A DNA stretch of 64,000 nt from an uncultured Myroides sp. (GTDB lineage: Bacteria; Bacteroidota; Bacteroidia; Flavobacteriales; Flavobacteriaceae): positions 27,233 through 91,232 of the forward strand of contig CAJYTF010000033.1 in the NCBI GenBank assembly GCA_913777665.1, written 5' to 3'. Shown piece after piece: positions 1-10,407 of this stretch (position 1 is the stretch's first letter; each line of letters starts with the position of its first letter). Below the pieces are notes generated by a model. That model saw nothing but the letters and a program-made list of their open reading frames with translations. It was not told the origin of the DNA and did no database searches. The translations under genes were made by a program, and so were the position numbers.

Positions 1-524
1 AATCGTTTTTTCACGGAACATCTTCAGGATTGGATCCGTTGAACAGCTATTTAAGTCTGCCAATTTTAATCAATTCAAAAGATCATATCGAACCAACGGG
101 CATTCCGTCGCAAAAAGAAGAAGGTATGGGAGCTGTTTTCCTGATCGATTCTGAAATGGTTGGCGAAACCGCACCAATGGTCAATATTTTTATGGATAAT
201 TTAAAGAACGAAGGTTTCCGTAATATGATGAAATCACAGTTCACAAAATATACCGATGCTGCTGTTGAAAATTTCTTAAAAGGCGATTTTAAAACGCTTT
301 ACACCAATACAAAAGAAATTTCTAAAATAGCATTAAGTCATTTTAAACCAATGATTCCAGAAAAGTTCCACAACGTTTGGCAGCAGGGAATTGATAGCAA
401 CGACTACTATTTAAAATTGTGCGGATCGGGTGGTGGAGGCTACATTTTAGGTTTTGCCCCAGATTATAACAAAGCAAAAGAAGCGTTGAAAGATTACAAA
501 TTAGAATTGGTTTACAGATTTTAA
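1..524 (+). CDS. Mevalonate kinase / GHMP kinase family, C-terminal part (5' truncated by window edge)
   Basis: Frame 3 is open from the window start: SFFHGTSSGLDP... (GHMP-type HGTxSGxD motif) and CGSGGGGYILGF near the C-terminus. Followed directly by a UbiA gene, as is typical of flavobacterial mevalonate clusters. Confidence 0.8.
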   Translation, partial: SFFHGTSSGLDPLNSYLSLPILINSKDHIEPTGIPSQKEEGMGAVFLIDSEMVGETAPMVNIFMDNLKNEGFRNMMKSQFTKYTDAAVENFLKGDFKTLYTNTKEISKIALSHFKPMIPEKFHNVWQQGIDSNDYYLKLCGSGGGGYILGFAPDYNKAKEALKDYKLELVYRF

Positions 525-527
525 AAA

Positions 528-1454
528 ATGACACAGACACGACAACTTAAAAGAACATTAGTAAAATTTTTCAGTTTCTTTTCGGTAGTTCGTGGATACA
601 ATATCGCTGTTGTGGTGTTGGCACAATATCTCTCGGCAATCTTTATTTTTGGCTCTCAATCGAGAGCCATTAGTGTTTTAACCGATGGCGGTTTGTTTCT
701 GATCATTTTCAGCAGTTCGCTGGCAATTGCATCGGGGTACATCATTAACAATTTTTACGATACCGAGAAAGACCTTATTAACCGACCTTACAAATCAATT
801 CTCGATAAAAAAATAAGTAAAGCTACACAGTTTCGTGTCTATTTTTTTCTGAATTTTTTAAGTGTGGCTATTGCCTGGCTGGTTTCGTGGCGAGCTGCAT
901 TTTTCTATGCAGTGTATATTTTTCTGCTTTGGTTTTATTCGCACAAATTGAAAAGATATCCTATTGTTGGAAATATAACCGCATCTGTATTGGTTTTGCT
1001 GCCTTTTTTTGGAATTTTAATGCACTTTCAAAATTTTAGTTGGGGAATTTTCGCACACGGATTTTATTTGTATTTGATCCTTTTTATTAGGGAATCGGTT
1101 AAAGATTTGGAGAACTTAAAAGGAGATTTTGCTAATAATTATCAAACAATTCCCGTTCGTTTTGGTAGTAAGGCTTCTAAAAGTTTAATTACTTTTTTAG
1201 TGCTGCTAACTTTACTGCCTGCTTTTGCATTAATTGCCTACTATAAAGTTGGATACATGCAGTATTACTTTTACATAAGCAGCGGTTTGTTGCTGGCTTT
1301 TTTAATATTTTTATTTCAGGCATCTACTCAGACCGAATACAAAAAACTGCACATTCTTTTAAAACTGATTATTCTTTTCGGAGTTCTTTCTATTGTATTG
1401 ATCGATCCAAATGTGATTATTAATGGAAAAAACATGGTAATTCCTTATTTATAA
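528..1454 (+). CDS. UbiA-family prenyltransferase (geranylgeranylglycerol-phosphate geranylgeranyltransferase-like)
   Basis: Polytopic membrane protein with NNFYDTEKDLINRPYK (UbiA Asp-rich motif) and a second motif RESVKDLENLKGD. Confidence 0.85.
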   Translation: MTQTRQLKRTLVKFFSFFSVVRGYNIAVVVLAQYLSAIFIFGSQSRAISVLTDGGLFLIIFSSSLAIASGYIINNFYDTEKDLINRPYKSILDKKISKATQFRVYFFLNFLSVAIAWLVSWRAAFFYAVYIFLLWFYSHKLKRYPIVGNITASVLVLLPFFGILMHFQNFSWGIFAHGFYLYLILFIRESVKDLENLKGDFANNYQTIPVRFGSKASKSLITFLVLLTLLPAFALIAYYKVGYMQYYFYISSGLLLAFLIFLFQASTQTEYKKLHILLKLIILFGVLSIVLIDPNVIINGKNMVIPYL

Positions 1455-1816
1455 GCAAGTTGTTTATTGCTTGATTTTGGCAAATACTTCCATATCATTA
1501 AAAACGAAATCAAAATCGTTCCAAGAAAATAGGCGAGTCCTATAAATAATAATCTTTGTGCATCGCTGTTAAAACTTTCGAATTCATTTACTTCAGAAAA
1601 CAGTGCCAAAATCATATACATTGATAAGAGCATCAATACGCAAGGTATCAATATACCAATGACCTTATTTCTGAAAATAATCTGAAAAATTAAAACAGCT
1701 AACAATCCAATGGCAATCGGATTTAATAAGTTAGAAGTTCCGTGCCAATAAACTAATACAGCAAGCACAAGGAAATATTCGGCAGAATTTAAAAGAAAAG
1801 AAATACTATTTTTCAT
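1445..1816 (-). CDS. Hypothetical small membrane protein (4 TM)
   Basis: Hydrophobic ORF; its 3' end overlaps the convergent UbiA gene. Confidence 0.6.
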   Translation of the reverse strand: MKNSISFLLNSAEYFLVLAVLVYWHGTSNLLNPIAIGLLAVLIFQIIFRNKVIGILIPCVLMLLSMYMILALFSEVNEFESFNSDAQRLLFIGLAYFLGTILISFLMIWKYLPKSSNKQLAYK

Positions 1817-1872
1817 AAAACGCTTGTTTTTAATTAGTAACGAATGTTTTACAAAAAGTAGTATGTGTTATT

Positions 1873-2391
1873 TTATTTACCCAATTTTTTTATAGCAGCA
1901 GTGTAAATTTTCTTAATGCTGTTTTTTTCTTCACTTTCACAAATGGTTTCAATGATTTTAAGCAGATCAACATTGTGGTTAGTCTGCAACTTTAAAATTT
2001 CGCCTAAAGCAAAAGCTGCACTCCAACGTACGACGGTTCCTTCGTGATTTGTATTTTCTATTAAGTTTTGTATCGCATTTTTTATTTTATCAGGATACAA
2101 AAAAGCAATGTTACCAATTACTTTAGCACTTTCCCATTTTAGTTTCGCAGCTTTTTGGGTTAACGATGCACAAGCAAAATCAAACAAGCTTTCGGTTGAA
2201 ATAGTCGGATTTTCTTTTGTAGCATATTCGGCAGCCTCCATACAAGTTGCTTTAGTAGCATCTTTCTGTAATTCGGCAAAAGCAATTAGTTCATCAACTA
2301 GTAATGATTTTTCCAAAAGCCAACCACTTATAATCGTCGTTTTTTCCTTCGACTTAATTTCTTTATCTTTTAAAAGATCTTCAATAGTCAT
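1873..2391 (-). CDS. HEAT-repeat-like protein
   Basis: Alpha-helical repeats, e.g. WESAKVIGNIAFLYPDKIKNAIQNLIENTNHEGTVVRWSAAFALGEILK. Confidence 0.6.
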   Translation of the reverse strand: MTIEDLLKDKEIKSKEKTTIISGWLLEKSLLVDELIAFAELQKDATKATCMEAAEYATKENPTISTESLFDFACASLTQKAAKLKWESAKVIGNIAFLYPDKIKNAIQNLIENTNHEGTVVRWSAAFALGEILKLQTNHNVDLLKIIETICESEEKNSIKKIYTAAIKKLGK

Positions 2392-2407
2392 TCAAAAATA
2401 AAATTAG

Positions 2408-2881
2408 TTATAAATTACTAGAAATATCGGTGCTTTTTGTATCGCTAATAGTAGTATTAACAGGAACGATTTTCGGTTTTACACGAGCAAAAAAGAAAAA
2501 TACACAGCTAATAAACCAACCCGCCCAAAATAAATATCCGCCTGCATGAAACTGACTGTTCATGTATTTATGACTTGTTGATGTAAAATCGTAAAAAGTG
2601 TACAGTAAACCAATTAACCCGATAATAACAAAAATTAAATTTACCAGACTAAAGTTTTTATAGGTTGTTGTACGTTTAACAGCCCATAAAATGGCAATAA
2701 GCACCAACTGAATAATAAAAACTGCTGCAAAACCTTTGTACCAGTGTTTCATAAAACCATATTCGGTATAAACGGTTGATACGCCAATACGACCAATTAA
2801 CGACATTTTTGAAAGTAAAATTCCGGCAACCAAACTAATTATTGCCTGAATTAAAATAAGAATGATCCATTTATTTTTCAT
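2408..2881 (-). CDS. Hypothetical 4-TM membrane protein
   Basis: Hydrophobic ORF with intact start and stop. Confidence 0.55.
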   Translation of the reverse strand: MKNKWIILILIQAIISLVAGILLSKMSLIGRIGVSTVYTEYGFMKHWYKGFAAVFIIQLVLIAILWAVKRTTTYKNFSLVNLIFVIIGLIGLLYTFYDFTSTSHKYMNSQFHAGGYLFWAGWFISCVFFFFARVKPKIVPVNTTISDTKSTDISSNL

Positions 2882-2946
2882 AACGTTTTTACAATTTAAA
2901 ACTTATGGTAAAGATGCTAAATATTCTCTTATCTTTGTAAAAATTT

Positions 2947-3861
2947 TTGATAATGAATAAGCAAGGCGGAAACAGCGGCAACAGAAATAATAAAAAATCA
3001 TCTTTTTCGAAAAAAGGCTCGTTTGATAAAGGTAAACCGAATGAAAAATCGGCATCGGGATCAAACTTTAAAAAACCTTTTAAGAAAGACGATAAGCCGT
3101 TTAAGAAATGGAATGATAAACCTGCTTCATCATCAAAACCTGCAGTTTTAAAAAGCGATGATATTCGTTTAAATAAATATGTAGCTAATTCGGGTGTTTG
3201 TTCACGTCGCGATGCCGATTTGTATATTCAATCTGGAAATGTTACAGTTAACGGAGAAGTAATTACCGAAATGGGTTACAAAGTTAAACCGGGAGATAAA
3301 GTAGTTTTCGACGGTGTTTTGTTGAATCCCGAAAAAAAGGTATATGTTTTATTGAACAAACCTAAAGGTTTTTCTACAGCCGATGACGAAAATGTTTCAA
3401 GTGCTTATGATTTGGTTCGAAATGCATCAACATCTATTTTAAGACCTGTGGGAAGAATGGATAAAAGTACGGTTGGCTTGTTGTTGTTTACGAATGATAA
3501 CGAAATGATTCAGAAATTTACCAACGCTGCACAACATTCATCAAAATTGTATCAGGTTTCGTTAGATAAAAATTTAAAATACGAAGATTTAGAAAAGATA
3601 CAAACCGGAGTTTATATCAACGAACATAAGGTTTGGGTCGAAGAAATTTCGTATGTAGAAAACCAGCCAAAAAGTGAAGTTGGTATTAAATTAAAAACAT
3701 CAAACGTAAAAGTGGTTCGTGCTATTTTTGAAAAATTAGGTTACAACGTTATAAAGTTAGACCGTGTAATGTACGCTGGTTTAACCAAATGGGGAATTGC
3801 CCGCGGACAGTGGCGCTTTCTTACAGAGCAAGAAGTGATTAACTTAAAGAATTTAAAATAA
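2947..3861 (+). CDS. RsuA/RluB-family pseudouridine synthase with N-terminal basic low-complexity extension
   Basis: S4 domain RLNKYVANSGVCSRRDADLYIQSGNVTVNG; RPVGRMDKSTVGLLLFTND catalytic motif (GRxDxxTxGLLL). TATCTTTG -7-like promoter just upstream. Confidence 0.9.
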   Translation: MIMNKQGGNSGNRNNKKSSFSKKGSFDKGKPNEKSASGSNFKKPFKKDDKPFKKWNDKPASSSKPAVLKSDDIRLNKYVANSGVCSRRDADLYIQSGNVTVNGEVITEMGYKVKPGDKVVFDGVLLNPEKKVYVLLNKPKGFSTADDENVSSAYDLVRNASTSILRPVGRMDKSTVGLLLFTNDNEMIQKFTNAAQHSSKLYQVSLDKNLKYEDLEKIQTGVYINEHKVWVEEISYVENQPKSEVGIKLKTSNVKVVRAIFEKLGYNVIKLDRVMYAGLTKWGIARGQWRFLTEQEVINLKNLK

Positions 3862-3862
3862 C

Positions 3863-3893
3863 AAAAAGCGTTTCAGTTTTGAAATGCTTTTTT
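3863..3893 (+). terminator. Rho-independent terminator of pseudouridine synthase gene
   Basis: AAAAAGCGTTTCAGTTTTGAAATGCTTTTTT. Confidence 0.7.
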
Positions 3894-3919
3894 GTTATAT
3901 TGCAGAAAATTATAACCTT

Positions 3920-4267
3920 ATGAACAAATATATTTTAATGATCGCTTTACTGACTTTACAATTAAGCTATAGTCAAAATCAAGAACCTCAAGCAACAGAA
4001 CAAAATATCGAAAATACACAAACAAAAACATTAGCAAGCTTTATTGTGTTTAGCATTACCGATCAAAGTAATGCAGAAGAATATCTCAAGTTTAAAGAAA
4101 AATATAACGTGGATATTAAGTTTGAAAGTTGTGCTGTTGATCTTTCTTTATTTGGTAGAGCTAAAAAAAGTAATAAAGAATTAGCTGATGTTTTAACAGA
4201 GCAATACGGTAAAGTTTGGATGGATGAACTTCCTTGTAGTTTAGTTGGTGTTAGTATGGAACAATAA
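3920..4267 (+). CDS. Hypothetical small secreted protein
   Basis: Start set at the internal Met (MNKYILMIALLTLQLSYSQ signal peptide), because the upstream part of the 3884 ORF overlaps a terminator hairpin. Confidence 0.6.
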   Translation: MNKYILMIALLTLQLSYSQNQEPQATEQNIENTQTKTLASFIVFSITDQSNAEEYLKFKEKYNVDIKFESCAVDLSLFGRAKKSNKELADVLTEQYGKVWMDELPCSLVGVSMEQ

Positions 4268-4282
4268 ATAACTTTAAAGAAT

Positions 4283-4313
4283 AAAAAAGCTCGATTTTAC
4301 AATCGAGCTTTTT
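4283..4313. terminator. Bidirectional terminator
   Basis: AAAAAAGCTCGATTTTACAATCGAGCTTTTT between convergent genes. Confidence 0.75.
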
Positions 4314-4318
4314 GTTTA

Positions 4319-6463
4319 TTAATTCAATCCGCGTTTTTTTAACAACGGTTCAATTTTTGGGTCGGCACCACGGAATTTTCTGTATAATTCTGCTGGATCT
4401 TCTGTTCCTCCTTTTTCTAAAACATATTTACGGAACATCAATGCTTTTTCAGAATTAAATAAGCCTGCTGTTTTAAATGCTTCAAATGCATCTGTATCTA
4501 AAACGGCACTCCAAATGTAGCTGTAATATCCTGCCGAATATCCGCCTGCAAAAATGTGACTGAAATAGGTGCTTCGGTAACGCGGAATAATCGCATCAAT
4601 CAAACCGGCTTCTTTCATTGCGTTTATTTCAAACGTATTTACATCGTCTTTAATTTCTTCGGTTGCTGTATGGTATTTCATATCTAAAAACGATGCCGCC
4701 AAATATTCTGTGGTAGCAAAACCTTGATCAAAAGTTCCGGCTTTTTTCATTTTTTCGATTAATGCATCAGGAATTACTTCGCCTGTTTTGTAATGTTTTG
4801 CATACATTTTCAACACTTCAGGTTCGGCAGCCCAATTTTCCATAATTTGCGACGGCAGTTCAACAAAATCTCTTGGAACGTTAGTTCCTGCCAAACTTCT
4901 GTAATTTACGTTCGATAATAATCCGTGTAACGCATGACCAAATTCGTGGAAAAAAGTAGTTGTTTCGTCAAACGTTAATAAAGACGGAGTTGTAGCTGTT
5001 GGTTTTGTAAAGTTACAAACGATGGAAATTACCGGCATTTTGCGTTTACCGTTTTCCATTTGTTGATCACGGTACGATGTCATCCAAGCACCACCACGTT
5101 TTGATTCGCGCGGATGCATATCCATATACAATAATCCCAATGTTTTTTTATTGGCATCGAACACTTCCCAAACCGTAACATCGGCATGATATTTAGGAAC
5201 ATTTGTCAATTCTTTATATGTTAATCCCCACAATTTGTTGGTTACATCGAAAATTCCTTTGCGGACATTTTCTAAACTTAAATAAGGTTTTAATTCCTGC
5301 TCGTCTAAATTGTAACGCTCCTTACGAATTTTCTCTGCATAATAACGCCAATCAGCAGGTGCCACATCTTCATTAATTCCTTCTTTGCGCATTAAAGCCT
5401 GAATGTCTGTAGCTTCTTGTTTTGCCTTATTAACAGCTGGTGTCCATAATTTCATAAGCAAAGTATTCACCGCTTCTGGATTTTTCGCCATGCTTTCTTC
5501 TAACACATATTCTGCATGGTTTTTATAACCTAACAACTGTGCTTTCTGCATACGCAAATTGGCAATTTTCAGTACGTTTTCTTTATTGTCGTTACCATTA
5601 TTTTGGTTACCTCGCACCTGATAAGCATTCCAGATTGTTTTACGCAGCTCGCGATTATCGGCATACTGCAAAAACGGCATTACGCTTGAATTGCTTAAAG
5701 TGAAAACATATTTACCTTCTTTGTTTTTTGCTTTGGCCTCTTCGGTAGCAGCTTCAATTAATTCGGCTGGTAAACCTGCTAAATTTTCTTTTTTATCGAT
5801 AACCAATTCGTAATTGTTGGTTTCGTTCAATAAATTATCGCCGTATTTTAATGATAAAACCGATAATTCGCTGTTCAGTTTTTTAAGTTGGTCTTTATTT
5901 TCTGCCGAAAGATTTGCACCGCTACGAACAAATCGCTTGTAGGTTTCATCTAACAACATTTGTTGCTCCGCACTTAATTTTAATGTTTCCGGTTTTGTAA
6001 TTTGATATTGATTATAAACGGTTTTTACTTTCTGGAAAAGCGCATCGTTTAAATAGATGTTGTCATTATGTTCTGAAAGGGCAGGAGCCATTTCTTGCGA
6101 CAATTTCTGCAACTCGTCATTCGTATTGGCGCTTGTTAAATTGTAAAGTACGGTGGTAACTTTGCTTAATGTTTCGCCCGAATTATCAATAGCCACAATA
6201 ACATTTTCAAATGTTGGTTGTTCTTTGCTATCAACAATTGCCTGAATGTCTTTTTGGTGGTCTTTAATTCCTTCTAAAATAGCAGGTTTAAAATGACTGT
6301 TCTGTATTTTATCGAACGGAGGAACTTCAAACGGAGTGTTCCATTCTGCCAATAAAGGGTTTTCTTGTCCTGAAGTCATTGCGGTATTTTCCTTTTTGTT
6401 ACACGATTGTTGTGCAGCTGCGCCAACTAATAAGCACAGCATAATGATTGTTTTACGATTCAT
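4319..6463 (-). CDS. M3 family metallopeptidase (Dcp/oligopeptidase-like), lipoprotein
   Basis: FFHEFGHALHGLLS (HExxH) motif and M3-type sequence throughout; SPII signal (AAAQQSCNKK). Confidence 0.92.
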   Translation of the reverse strand: MNRKTIIMLCLLVGAAAQQSCNKKENTAMTSGQENPLLAEWNTPFEVPPFDKIQNSHFKPAILEGIKDHQKDIQAIVDSKEQPTFENVIVAIDNSGETLSKVTTVLYNLTSANTNDELQKLSQEMAPALSEHNDNIYLNDALFQKVKTVYNQYQITKPETLKLSAEQQMLLDETYKRFVRSGANLSAENKDQLKKLNSELSVLSLKYGDNLLNETNNYELVIDKKENLAGLPAELIEAATEEAKAKNKEGKYVFTLSNSSVMPFLQYADNRELRKTIWNAYQVRGNQNNGNDNKENVLKIANLRMQKAQLLGYKNHAEYVLEESMAKNPEAVNTLLMKLWTPAVNKAKQEATDIQALMRKEGINEDVAPADWRYYAEKIRKERYNLDEQELKPYLSLENVRKGIFDVTNKLWGLTYKELTNVPKYHADVTVWEVFDANKKTLGLLYMDMHPRESKRGGAWMTSYRDQQMENGKRKMPVISIVCNFTKPTATTPSLLTFDETTTFFHEFGHALHGLLSNVNYRSLAGTNVPRDFVELPSQIMENWAAEPEVLKMYAKHYKTGEVIPDALIEKMKKAGTFDQGFATTEYLAASFLDMKYHTATEEIKDDVNTFEINAMKEAGLIDAIIPRYRSTYFSHIFAGGYSAGYYSYIWSAVLDTDAFEAFKTAGLFNSEKALMFRKYVLEKGGTEDPAELYRKFRGADPKIEPLLKKRGLN

Positions 6464-6507
6464 TACTTATGTTTTGTTGCAATTTACTAAAACTATCGGC
6501 ATAAAAA

Positions 6508-6536
6508 AAGTACAATCTGTTGAAAGATTGTACTTT
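6508..6536. terminator. Hairpin upstream of the M3 gene / downstream of YceI region
   Basis: AAAGTACAATCTGTTGAAAGATTGTACTTT. Confidence 0.4.
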
Positions 6537-6563
6537 ACAAAAAACAATTAATAACGAACTCTT

Positions 6564-7085
6564 TTATTTTTGTTCAACAAGCTGAATTTCTGCGTTTAAC
6601 TTAACATCTTCGCCTACTAAAACACCGCCGGTTTCTAACGCAGCGTTATAAGTTAAGCCAAAATCTTTACGGTTAATTTTACCGTCTAAATTTAAACCGA
6701 CTTTGGTATTTCCCCAAGGATCGGTCATTAAACCACTAAATTCTGCATTTAAAGTAACCGGTTTTGTAATACCTTTTATGGTCAAATCGCCAGTAATTTC
6801 GTACTCGCTTCCGTTTCCTTGAATATTTGTCGATTTAAAATTTAAAGTAGGATATTGTTCTGCATCAAAGAAATCGGCACTTTTTAAGTGGTTGTCTCTA
6901 TCGGCATTGTTGGTGAAGATCGAATTGATTTTTGCTTCAAACTGTAAATTTGCCTCTTTTAAATCATCGTTAAAATCGATATCAGCCGAATAATCGTTGA
7001 ATAATCCTTTAACGTTTGTAAACATCATGTGTTTTACCTTAAAACCCACTTCGCTGTGTGTTGGGTCAATTGTCCATTTTTTCAT
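6564..7085 (-). CDS. YceI family protein
   Basis: WTIDPTHSEVGFKVKHMMFTNVKGLF ... GDLTIKGITKPVTL. Confidence 0.92.
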   Translation of the reverse strand: MKKWTIDPTHSEVGFKVKHMMFTNVKGLFNDYSADIDFNDDLKEANLQFEAKINSIFTNNADRDNHLKSADFFDAEQYPTLNFKSTNIQGNGSEYEITGDLTIKGITKPVTLNAEFSGLMTDPWGNTKVGLNLDGKINRKDFGLTYNAALETGGVLVGEDVKLNAEIQLVEQK

Positions 7086-7102
7086 ATTAAAAATTTTTTA
7101 AA

Positions 7103-7819
7103 TTAATTTTGATTCATTGGAACTTCAATAACAAGAAATTCACTTTTATCGTTTGTTTTGATTGTTACATTTTCGATTTCCCAGATTCCAATTGCATCGC
7201 GGGTTTCTAATTGATTTCCATCAACTTCGATCGATCCATTTAAAAGAAAAATATAAATTCCGTTGTTTTTAGGATCTTCCACAGTAATCGTAGTTTCTTT
7301 ACCAGCATCGAACTTCGCCATTTTAAACCAAGCATTTTGCTGTAATCTTAAAGTACCTTCGGCTGTTTCTGGCTGAATCAACGTTTTGATTTCGTTATCG
7401 TTTACCGCATATTCCATTTGACCATAACGTGGTGTAATATTCATTTTGTTTGGAATGATCCATATTTGAAGAAACTTTACAGCTTCGGTTGCACTGCCGT
7501 TCATTTCGCTGTGAGTTACACCTGTGCCGGCACTCATAAACTGAATTTCGCCTTTTTGAATGATTCCTTCAGATCCGGTACTGTCTTTATGAGCCAATTT
7601 TCCTTCTAACGGAATTGAAACAATTTCCATGTTTTGGTGTGGATGTGCGCCAAAGCCTCTGCCTGCTGCCACATAATCATCATTCAGAACCCGTAAAGCT
7701 CCAAAATGAACGCGCTCCGGATTAAAATATCCTGCAAATGAAAAAGTATGATAAGATTTTAACCAATCGTGATCGGCATATCCTCTTGATGCTGCTTTAT
7801 GAATTGTATATTTTGCCAT
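7103..7819 (-). CDS. Pirin family protein
   Basis: HTFSFAGYFNPERVHFGALRVLNDDYVAAGRGFGAHPHQNMEIVSIPLEGKLAHKDSTG. Confidence 0.95.
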   Translation of the reverse strand: MAKYTIHKAASRGYADHDWLKSYHTFSFAGYFNPERVHFGALRVLNDDYVAAGRGFGAHPHQNMEIVSIPLEGKLAHKDSTGSEGIIQKGEIQFMSAGTGVTHSEMNGSATEAVKFLQIWIIPNKMNITPRYGQMEYAVNDNEIKTLIQPETAEGTLRLQQNAWFKMAKFDAGKETTITVEDPKNNGIYIFLLNGSIEVDGNQLETRDAIGIWEIENVTIKTNDKSEFLVIEVPMNQN

Positions 7820-7924
7820 TGTTGTGCGTTTTTTAATTTTATAATGTAAAGGTACATTACACAGATTAATTGGCTGTTAATCTATATTAAGAAATAAAAA
7901 ACGCTGATTTTCAAATGTTTATTT

Positions 7925-8506
7925 TTACTTTTTACGCAGGAGGTTGCTTTTCATTTTACTGAAAAACTCGGGCGTAACACCAATAAACGATGCTATGTAT
8001 TTTTGTGGCAGGCAGTTAATAATATCGGGATATTTTTGCAGAAATTTTTCGTAACGTTCTTCGGCAGTTAACGCCATTTTATCTAAAATGCGCTGTTGGT
8101 TGGCAATTAAATTGTTTTCGGTAAGTATTCTAAAAAAACGTTCCAATTTTGGAACTTCGGTAAATAATCGTTCTGCATCGCAACGTTGTAAAATAAGTAC
8201 ATCGCAATCTTCCATTACATCAACATATAATACGGCAGGTTTTCCCGTTAGATAACTGTACATGTCGGCAACCCACCAACCTGGTGTTGCAAAACTTAAA
8301 ATGTGTACTGTTCCGTTATCGTCAATAGTGTAACTGCGTAAAATTCCCTTTAAAACAAAATAGGTAAAATGCGCTTCGTCGCCTGGTTTTATTACAATTG
8401 TTTTAGCTTTAAAACTGGCTTTTTCAAAAGCATTAAAAATAATATCTTCTTCTTCTGAAGTTAGCGAAACGTGTTTGGATATATTTTGAAGCAGTAAATT
8501 TTTCAT
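7925..8506 (-). CDS. Crp/Fnr family transcriptional regulator
   Basis: cNMP-binding fold (TIVIKPGDEAHFTYFVLKGILRSY) and HTH (IASFIGVTPEFFSKMKSNLLRKK). The canonical cAMP phosphate-binding cassette Arg-Ser/Thr is not evident. Confidence 0.85.
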   Translation of the reverse strand: MKNLLLQNISKHVSLTSEEEDIIFNAFEKASFKAKTIVIKPGDEAHFTYFVLKGILRSYTIDDNGTVHILSFATPGWWVADMYSYLTGKPAVLYVDVMEDCDVLILQRCDAERLFTEVPKLERFFRILTENNLIANQQRILDKMALTAEERYEKFLQKYPDIINCLPQKYIASFIGVTPEFFSKMKSNLLRKK

Positions 8507-8600
8507 TTGTGCGACTTGTTTATTTTACGATCATAAAAATAGCGATAAATTATGATAACATCTATTTTATTTACTATCTTGTTGCAAATATTAAATTTGC

Positions 8601-9050
8601 ATGTTAACATTTAAACAGATAAAAGCAGACGATGTAATTAACATTCGTCATACCGTATTAAAAGAAGGGCAACCCATTGAAGTTTGTCATTTTGAAGGAG
8701 ATTTAGATGAAGGAACCAAGCACTTTGGCGCATTTTTAAATAATGAATTGATAGGTGCGGTAACCATGATGTTAAAAAAAACTAACAATTATAAGGTATA
8801 TCCGGTGTATCGATTAACGGGCTTGTCTATTTTACCGGAACATCAGCACAAAAATATTGGCAAACGCCTGCTACATTTCGCCGAAGAAAACATTTCTCGC
8901 AAAGGATCTGTTATGATTTGGTGTTTTGCTCGTGATTATGCCGTAAATTTTTACAAAAAAAATGGTTATAGGTTAAATGTTCAGCAAGTGGTAATTCCGT
9001 ACATTGGTTCTCACAGAATTATGTTTAAATTTGTAGCGAAAGAAGATTAA
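8601..9050 (+). CDS. GNAT family N-acetyltransferase
   Basis: LTGLSILPEHQHKNIGKRLLHFAEENISRKGS (acetyl-CoA binding motif A). Confidence 0.85.
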   Translation: MLTFKQIKADDVINIRHTVLKEGQPIEVCHFEGDLDEGTKHFGAFLNNELIGAVTMMLKKTNNYKVYPVYRLTGLSILPEHQHKNIGKRLLHFAEENISRKGSVMIWCFARDYAVNFYKKNGYRLNVQQVVIPYIGSHRIMFKFVAKED

Positions 9051-9063
9051 CCGTTTTTATAGA

Positions 9064-10407
9064 ATGAATATTAGAAAAATTATTGTTGGGGCACTTATTT
9101 TTTCTGCATGTACAAGTAACAATTCTAACAAGAATTTATCAAACGCAGAAAAAACAGTAAGGGTTGAGAAGATTATGCTGTTTGGGAAAGATGAAAATGT
9201 GGTACAATTTTATACCGACAATAATTTTGAAACAATTTGGCAAGACAGTTTAAGCAGAAATCAACTGATTTCGGCTATTATTGATAGCAGATACGATGGC
9301 GTTTTGCCCGAAAAATATCCTTTAAAAAAATTAATTGCTGCGCATTTTAACTATAACGTTTTGAGTATTGCTGAACTTCAAAAAGCCGATGTTGCTTTTA
9401 GCGAAAACTTTTTTCGTATTGCAAAACAATTGGCAACAGGTAAGGTAAATCCTAAAAAAATGTATGGCGATTGGGAACCTTACATCCCGGAAAATGATTA
9501 TAAAGCATTATTGAACAAATCGTTGGCAGATCAAAAGGTGTATGATGTTCTAGAAGATATCAAACCTAAAAACGAATTGTACAAGAAATATAAAAAAGCA
9601 TTTGCTAAATATGTACCTGTAATTTCAAAGGATACATTGTCTGCCGAAGGATTACTGCGTAAAAAAGTGTGGGTGAATTTTGAACGAACCAAGTGGTTAG
9701 AACCCGATTTAGGCGAAAATTATGTTTGGATTAATTTGCCGCAATATGATTTACAGGTGGTTGAAAACGGATCGATTACCGATTCGTACAAAGTGATTAT
9801 TGGCAAGAAAGATAGAAGAACACCGATACTTTCATCGGCTTTCAACGGAATCATTGTAAACCCAAAATGGACAGTTCCTCCAACAATTCTTAAGAATGAT
9901 GTAGTGCCAAAAGCATCTGCTAACCGAGGTTATTTCGCATCGAACCGCTTAACTATTTTCGATAAAAAATCAGGGAAACAAGTCAGTCCCGATAATTGGA
10001 ATCCGGCTAATTATTCATCGTATCGTTATGTACAACAAACCGGACGATTAAATTCATTGGGTCAGATAAAATTCGATTTCCCCAACAAACACATGGTTTA
10101 TTTACACGATACCAATAACAGAACACGTTTTGTAGAAAGCAACCGTGCGTTGAGTTCGGGCTGTGTTCGTGTGGAAGATCCTTTTAGACTGGCAGAAAAA
10201 ATATTTAAGATCGAAGGAAAAAATATATCAAAAAGCGAAATTGATACCTTGGCGGTAAAAGAGAAGACTAAAAACTTTAAATTAAACAAAAAAGTAAACG
10301 TCCATCAAGTGTATTTTACAGCCGTAATCAACGATGCCGGCGATGTAAAAATTCTTAACGACGTTTACTCTTTAGATAATAAACTTTATAAAAGATTAAT
10401 TCAATAA
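9064..10407 (+). CDS. L,D-transpeptidase (YcbB/LdtD-like), putative lipoprotein
   Basis: YkuD catalytic motif HMVYLHDTNNRTRFVESNRALSSGCVRVEDP. Confidence 0.88.
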   Translation: MNIRKIIVGALIFSACTSNNSNKNLSNAEKTVRVEKIMLFGKDENVVQFYTDNNFETIWQDSLSRNQLISAIIDSRYDGVLPEKYPLKKLIAAHFNYNVLSIAELQKADVAFSENFFRIAKQLATGKVNPKKMYGDWEPYIPENDYKALLNKSLADQKVYDVLEDIKPKNELYKKYKKAFAKYVPVISKDTLSAEGLLRKKVWVNFERTKWLEPDLGENYVWINLPQYDLQVVENGSITDSYKVIIGKKDRRTPILSSAFNGIIVNPKWTVPPTILKNDVVPKASANRGYFASNRLTIFDKKSGKQVSPDNWNPANYSSYRYVQQTGRLNSLGQIKFDFPNKHMVYLHDTNNRTRFVESNRALSSGCVRVEDPFRLAEKIFKIEGKNISKSEIDTLAVKEKTKNFKLNKKVNVHQVYFTAVINDAGDVKILNDVYSLDNKLYKRLIQ